A stretch of 64,000 bases of DNA. It comes from Gleimia hominis. GTDB taxonomy: Bacteria > Actinomycetota > Actinomycetes > Actinomycetales > Actinomycetaceae. The position numbers and the translations under genes are program-made. This document shows positions 59,551 through 64,000 of this stretch, piece after piece; positions within the stretch are counted from its first letter, which is position 1; each line of letters begins with the position of its first letter. The notes beneath the pieces were generated by a model. That model was not told the origin of the DNA. It saw only the letters and a program-made list of their open reading frames with translations, and did no database searches. The stretch is taken from NCBI RefSeq assembly GCF_032085515.1, contig NZ_JASXSX010000001.1, positions 744,001 to 808,000 on the forward strand, written 5' to 3'.

Positions 59551-60287
59551 GTGAAAACATTCCATCAACCACAGGTGAGGGCGCAGTCCCAGAACCGCAG
59601 CAACCATCCGGACGGGCCCAGGCTCAACCGGAGCTGGTGGATATCCGCACCGGCCAGTGGGGAGTACACGGTAGTGGTGACACCACCGGGTTCGGTGGCT
59701 TAACCCGCGAAGTGCGCCTGCCCGGTGAGTCCGAACGCCCCTACGGCGGCTGGTTCGACACCGTTGTCGACGTGCTCGAAGAACTGATTACCGACGCGGG
59801 CGAGCAGGTTGCGGACGTGATTGAACGCGTCTCCATCTACCGCGACCAGATCACCATTTTCATTACCCGCGAGCACATCAAGCAGGTCTGTCAGTTCTTG
59901 CGTGACGATCAGGACCTGCGGTTCGAACTGTGCCTCGGCGTATCTGGCGTTAACTACCCGCATGACAAGGGGCGGGAACTGCACGCGGTGTACGCCCTCA
60001 TGTCAGTTACGCACAATCGCATGCTGCGTCTAGAAGTCACGTGTCCGGAAGAGGACCCGCGCATCCCCTCGGTCGTTTCCGTCTATCCAGGTAACGACTG
60101 GCACGAACGAGAAACCTGGGACCTCATGGGAATTATTTTCACAGGACACCCCGGTTTAACCCGGACCGCGATGCCCGATGACTGGGTCGGACACCCGCAG
60201 CGGAAGGACTACCCGCTCGGTGGCGTACCCGTTGAATACAAGGGCGCTACGGTTCCCCCAGCGGACGTTAGGAGGTCTTACAACTAA
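59547..60287 (+). CDS. nuoC: NADH-quinone oxidoreductase subunit C
   Basis: The 246-residue peripheral subunit of the Q module has the 30-kDa-subunit signature ERETWDLMGIIFTGHPGLTR and the ending HPQRKDYPLGG. It is separate from NuoD, unlike the fused enterobacterial form. It overlaps nuoB at the start and nuoD by one base at the end. Confidence 0.95.
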   Translation: MSENIPSTTGEGAVPEPQQPSGRAQAQPELVDIRTGQWGVHGSGDTTGFGGLTREVRLPGESERPYGGWFDTVVDVLEELITDAGEQVADVIERVSIYRDQITIFITREHIKQVCQFLRDDQDLRFELCLGVSGVNYPHDKGRELHAVYALMSVTHNRMLRLEVTCPEEDPRIPSVVSVYPGNDWHERETWDLMGIIFTGHPGLTRTAMPDDWVGHPQRKDYPLGGVPVEYKGATVPPADVRRSYN

Positions 60288-61633
60288 TGAAGGAAAAACC
60301 TGTTTTTCATGCTACGGCCTCCGCGTTGGACGTGGAGGAACTCCCCGAAGTTGTTGCCAACGGTGGGGACTGGGAAGACGTACTCGCAGAAATTGATGAG
60401 CTAAACAACGAACGCATCGTGCTGAACATGGGGCCAGTCCACCCCTCAACGCACGGTGTGCTGCGCGTAATCATCGAGCTAGACGGCGAAGTGGTGCGAG
60501 AAGCGCGCCTGAACACCGGGTATCTGCACACGGGTATCGAAAAGAACATGGAATACCGCACGTGGACCCAAGGCGTCACATTCTGCACGCGGATGGACTA
60601 CGTTGCGCCGTTCATGAACGAAGCCGTGTACGTCAAAGCAGTGGAGGAACTGCTCGACATTGAAGACGACATTCCCGAGCGCGCCAAGTGGATCCGCGTC
60701 CTCATGATGGAACTGAACCGCATCGCCTCCCACGTGGTCGCGATCGGTACCGGTGGGAACGAACTGGGTGCCACCACGATGATGACCATTGCGTTCCGTG
60801 CGCGCGAAAATATTCTGCGCGTGTTCGAACGCGTCACCGGCCTGCGGATGAACCACGCGTATTTCCGTCCCGGTGGGGTAGCGCAGGATTTGCCTGAGGG
60901 CACCACTGATTACATCCGCGAACTGCTGCCGAGCGTGCGCAACGATATTGGGGAGCTGCAAGACCTGACGCTGCAGAACCCGATCTTCAAACTGCGTCAC
61001 CAAAACGTGGGCTACATGTCTTTAGCGGCGCTCATGGCGCTCGGCACCACGGGCCCGGGTGTGCGCGCTGCCGGCCTGCCCCTGGACCTGCGGAAAATGC
61101 AGCCGTACTGGGGATACGACCAACTCGAGTTTGACGTGCCAGTACAGAACAAGTCTGACGCGTACAACCGCGTGCTCGTGCGTTTTGACGAGTGCTACCA
61201 GTCGCTGCGGATCATCAACCAGGTCCTCAAGAAACTCGACGCGACTGAGGGTGAACCGGTTATGGTTCAGGATCCGGCAATTAAATGGCCCGCACAACTA
61301 TCTGTCGGAGCCGACGGTCAAGGCACGTCGTACGAACACATCCGCGAAATCATGGGCACGTCCATGGAATCGCTGATCCACCACTTCAAACTCGTAACTG
61401 AAGGCTTCAAGGTACCGGCCGGGCAGGTGTACTCCACGATTGAGCACGCCAAAGGGATTATCGGCTGCCACCTGGTATCCATGGGAGGCACCCGGCCGTG
61501 GCGTGCACACTTCCGCGACCCCTCCTACTCGAACCTGCAAGCCTTTGCCATGATGACTGAAGGAGGCCAGCTAGCGGACGTGGTTGTTGCAATGGCATCC
61601 ATCGACCCGGTTCTAGGAGGTGTAGACCGCTAA
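60287..61633 (+). CDS. nuoD: NADH-quinone oxidoreductase subunit D
   Basis: The 448-residue 49-kDa-type subunit helps form the quinone cavity. It contains NMGPVHPSTHGVLRVIIELD, GYLHTGIEKNMEYRTWTQG, MNHAYFRPGGVAQDLPEG and the C-terminal SIDPVLGGVDR. It is intact, with normal family length and one-base overlaps on both sides. Confidence 0.97.
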   Translation: MKEKPVFHATASALDVEELPEVVANGGDWEDVLAEIDELNNERIVLNMGPVHPSTHGVLRVIIELDGEVVREARLNTGYLHTGIEKNMEYRTWTQGVTFCTRMDYVAPFMNEAVYVKAVEELLDIEDDIPERAKWIRVLMMELNRIASHVVAIGTGGNELGATTMMTIAFRARENILRVFERVTGLRMNHAYFRPGGVAQDLPEGTTDYIRELLPSVRNDIGELQDLTLQNPIFKLRHQNVGYMSLAALMALGTTGPGVRAAGLPLDLRKMQPYWGYDQLEFDVPVQNKSDAYNRVLVRFDECYQSLRIINQVLKKLDATEGEPVMVQDPAIKWPAQLSVGADGQGTSYEHIREIMGTSMESLIHHFKLVTEGFKVPAGQVYSTIEHAKGIIGCHLVSMGGTRPWRAHFRDPSYSNLQAFAMMTEGGQLADVVVAMASIDPVLGGVDR

Positions 61634-62400
61634 TGTTCGACGCTCAAACACAGGCGCGGTTAGAAGAAGAAGCAGCGCAGATCCTGTCTCGTTATCCCAC
61701 GGGCCACGAACGCTCTGCCCTGTTGCCCCTGCTGCACCTCGTACAATCTGTAGACGGCTACGTTTCGGCAGACGGAATCACGTTCTGCGCGGAGCAGCTC
61801 GACATCACCAGAGCGGAAGTCTCCGCAGTCGCCACGTTCTACACGCAGTACAAACGCCACCCCAACGGTGACTTCAACGTGGGCGTGTGCACCAATGCGC
61901 TGTGCGCAGTGATGGGCGGCGACCAGATTTACGAGGCACTTGAAGGTCACCTCGGAGTGGGACATGACGAAACCACGGCCGATGGCAAAATCACCCTCGA
62001 ACGTTTGGAATGCAACGCGGCGTGCGACTACGCGCCCGTGGTGATGGTCAACTGGGAGTTTTTCGACAACCAAACTCCCGAATCTGCGATCGCGCTGGTG
62101 GACGACATTACCGCAGGGAAAGACGTGCAGCCCACTCGCGGTCCCCACAAAGTGCGCACTTTCAAAGAAATCTCGCACCTACTAGCCGGTTTTGAAGACG
62201 GTCTAGTTGACGAGGGACCATCCGCTGGGGAAGCATCCCTGCGCGGCTTGAACATTGCCCAGCAGCACGAATGGGCCGCCCCGGTGCAAGCAGCTCCGGA
62301 CGCAACTGGTGACGACGCACCCCCGCACGCAGGGGAACACGGTTCGTCAGCAGACCGCCCAGCGGTAACACCCGAAGATAAGGGAGGTAACGGACAGTGA
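61633..62400 (+). CDS. nuoE: NADH-quinone oxidoreductase subunit E
   Basis: The 255-residue subunit binds a 2Fe-2S cluster through cysteines in GVCTNALCAVMGG and LECNAACDYAPVVMVN. The last 60 residues are a hydrophilic extension beyond the thioredoxin-like core, common in actinobacteria. It overlaps nuoF by 4 bases. Confidence 0.96.
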   Translation: MFDAQTQARLEEEAAQILSRYPTGHERSALLPLLHLVQSVDGYVSADGITFCAEQLDITRAEVSAVATFYTQYKRHPNGDFNVGVCTNALCAVMGGDQIYEALEGHLGVGHDETTADGKITLERLECNAACDYAPVVMVNWEFFDNQTPESAIALVDDITAGKDVQPTRGPHKVRTFKEISHLLAGFEDGLVDEGPSAGEASLRGLNIAQQHEWAAPVQAAPDATGDDAPPHAGEHGSSADRPAVTPEDKGGNGQ

Positions 62401-63731
62401 GCGCCGTTAGTTTCAGTAAACCCGGTACCCTAACGCCGGTAGTTACGGAAGGATGGGGCGAAGACCGTTCCTGGACGCTCGAATCCTACCGTTCCCGCGG
62501 AGGATACTCGGGTCTGGAAAAAGCTATGCGCATGGAACCGAGTGACATCACAGAACTCGTGAAAAACTCCGGTTTACGCGGCCGTGGTGGCGCCGGGTTC
62601 CCCACGGGCCTCAAGTGGTCATTCCTCCCACCCGACGATGGGAAACCACGCTACCTCGTGGTCAACGCCGACGAATCCGAGCCCGGCACCTGCAAAGACA
62701 TGCCGCTACTCATGGCGAACCCCCACGTCCTCATCGAAGGAATGGCGATCACCGCCCGCGCAATCCGCTGCGAACACGCATTCATCTACCTGCGTGGCGA
62801 AGTGGCGCACGTCTACCGTCGCCTGCTCGCCGCGGTGCGGGAAGCAGAAGAAGCTGGTTACCTGGGGGAGAACCTGGGGCCAAACAAAGACCAGACCCTG
62901 CGCATCACCGCGCACGCCGGGGCGGGCGCGTACATCTGCGGTGAAGAAACCGCGTTGCTCGACTCGCTCGAAGGCCGGCGCGGACACCCGCGGTTGAAAC
63001 CACCTTTCCCCGCTGTCGCGGGCCTCTACGCCCGCCCCACCGTGGTGAACAACGTGGAATCAATCTCGCAAGTAGCGGGCATTTTCCGCCATGAAACCGG
63101 CTGGTTCAAGTCAATGGGCACAGAAAAATCCTCTGGCCACGGCCTGTTTTCCATCTCTGGACACGTGAACAACCCCGGCCAGTTCGAAGCCCCATTCGGG
63201 ATCACGATGCGGCAACTACTAGAAATGGCAGGCGGAGTTCGCGACGGGCACAAACTCAAGTTCTGGACCCCCGGCGGGTCATCGACCCCACTGTTCACCG
63301 AAGAACACCTAGACGTGCCTTTGGACTACGAATCAGTGGTTGAAGCCGGCTCCATGCTCGCCACCCGCGCGCTGCAAGTATTTGACGAAACCACTTCCGT
63401 GGTTCGCGTCATCACCCGGTGGATCGAGTTCTACCAGCACGAATCGTGCGGTAAATGCACGCCGTGCCGCGAAGGTACGTACTGGATGAAGCAGATCATG
63501 CTGCGGCTAGAACAAGGCCAGGGCCAACCTGGTGACATTGACCTACTGTACGAAATCGCCGGAAACATCGCCGGCCGGTCTTTCTGCGCACTAGGGGACG
63601 CAGCCGCAACCCCGGTACGCAGCGGCATTGACCATTTCCGCGAAGAATTCGAAGCGGGCATGCACACGCCGGCGCGCGAAATGTTCCCGTACGAAGCATC
63701 CGCCGTCTTCAAACAGGGGGGAGTGCGATGA
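62397..63731 (+). CDS. nuoF: NADH-quinone oxidoreductase subunit F
   Basis: The 444-residue NADH-binding subunit has the FMN/NADH loop LRGRGGAGFPTGLKWSF, NADESEPGTCKD, GAYICGEETALLDSLEG and the 4Fe-4S ligands SCGKCTPCREGTYWM plus the later cysteine in SFCALGD. It takes electrons from NADH. It is coupled to nuoG by an ATGA overlap. Confidence 0.97.
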   Translation: MSAVSFSKPGTLTPVVTEGWGEDRSWTLESYRSRGGYSGLEKAMRMEPSDITELVKNSGLRGRGGAGFPTGLKWSFLPPDDGKPRYLVVNADESEPGTCKDMPLLMANPHVLIEGMAITARAIRCEHAFIYLRGEVAHVYRRLLAAVREAEEAGYLGENLGPNKDQTLRITAHAGAGAYICGEETALLDSLEGRRGHPRLKPPFPAVAGLYARPTVVNNVESISQVAGIFRHETGWFKSMGTEKSSGHGLFSISGHVNNPGQFEAPFGITMRQLLEMAGGVRDGHKLKFWTPGGSSTPLFTEEHLDVPLDYESVVEAGSMLATRALQVFDETTSVVRVITRWIEFYQHESCGKCTPCREGTYWMKQIMLRLEQGQGQPGDIDLLYEIAGNIAGRSFCALGDAAATPVRSGIDHFREEFEAGMHTPAREMFPYEASAVFKQGGVR

Positions 63732-64000
63732 GTGAAGCACAAGAAATGGTGACGCTCACGATTGACGGCACCGAAGTTAGCGTGCCCAAAGGCACCCTGA
63801 TTATCCGCGCCGCAGAACAAGCTGGGATCCGAATCCCCCGATTCTGCGACCACCCGCTACTAAAACCAGCGGGCGCATGCCGCCAATGCCTAGTGGAGGT
63901 CGCAGCCCCCGGGCGGGACGGCAAGATCTCCACCATGCCGAAACCACAAACCTCATGCACCATGACGGTTATGCCCGGCATGCAAGTAAAAACCCAACGC
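63728..64000 (+). CDS. nuoG: NADH-quinone oxidoreductase subunit G, N-terminal part (cut by window edge)
   Basis: The first 91 residues are present: a ferredoxin-like domain with 2Fe-2S cysteines in RFCDHPLLKPAGACRQCLVEV-type order (CDHPLL, CRQC) and a further cysteine in QTSCTMTV. The rest of the gene and the membrane-arm genes lie to the right of the window. Confidence 0.95.
   Translation, partial: MSEAQEMVTLTIDGTEVSVPKGTLIIRAAEQAGIRIPRFCDHPLLKPAGACRQCLVEVAAPGRDGKISTMPKPQTSCTMTVMPGMQVKTQR

Overview
The window is GC-rich chromosomal DNA from an actinobacterium, most likely of the Actinomycetaceae type. The marks are a 32-residue ribosomal protein bS22, a fused FolB-FolK protein beside a DUF3180 protein, FtsH next to the folate genes, DisA beside RadA, an IdeR/DtxR-type iron box, a menaquinone pathway and a 14-subunit-type NADH dehydrogenase operon. 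Genus and species cannot be fixed from the sequence alone.

Layout. (1) 1-12.3 kb: an alpha/beta hydrolase cut by the window edge, an NlpC/P60 cell-wall hydrolase, pyrophosphatase, then a tightly packed plus-strand block dacB-tilS-hpt-ftsH-folE-folP-folBK-DUF3180-membrane protein. (2) 12.5-17.4 kb, minus strand: trkH-trkA-radA-disA, which puts c-di-AMP synthesis next to potassium uptake. (3) 17.5-18.7 kb: a small HTH protein, bS22 and a histidine phosphatase. (4) 18.75-28.2 kb: a catabolic cluster with a DeoR-type regulator, RpiB-like isomerase, unrecognised polytopic membrane protein, HAD phosphatase, FGGY kinase, AraM-like dehydrogenase, AraB and AraD. It has no arabinose isomerase, so a polyol or ketose is the likelier substrate. 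(5) 28.2-34.1 kb, minus strand: a flavin monooxygenase-like protein and a TPP-riboswitch-controlled YkoE/YkoD/YkoC-type transporter with a translationally coupled P-loop kinase. (6) 34.2-38.3 kb, minus strand: menB-menE-menA and a PLDc_N protein. (7) 38.3-42.5 kb: an IdeR-boxed siderophore ABC importer. (8) 42.6-49.5 kb: an accessory region of less GC-rich DNA with phage and gene remnants, small secreted proteins, a damaged DUF1906 lysin-like gene and a 129-bp direct repeat. (9) 49.5-64 kb: menC-menD, htrA, menF, menG, a geranylgeranyl-reductase-family (MenJ-like) gene and nuoABCDEF with the start of nuoG.

Regions 6 and 9 work together: menaquinone is made, methylated, probably partly saturated, and reduced by the Nuo complex. 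Regions 7 and 8 sit between the two halves of the men genes and look like inserted material. menH and menI are not in the window.

The most unusual property is structural. At least a dozen loci carry short imperfect tandem repeats of about 20-54 bp. Each locus has its own private unit. Units are multiples of three inside genes and mostly not outside. Several arrays appear to have been copied from the 3' end of the neighbouring gene. The word GGGGGTAC is also conspicuously common. The best candidates for something undescribed are this repeat-generating behaviour, the DeoR-to-AraD catabolic cluster with its unknown membrane protein, and the terminator-bounded secreted-peptide/membrane-protein pair at 43.5-43.9 kb.
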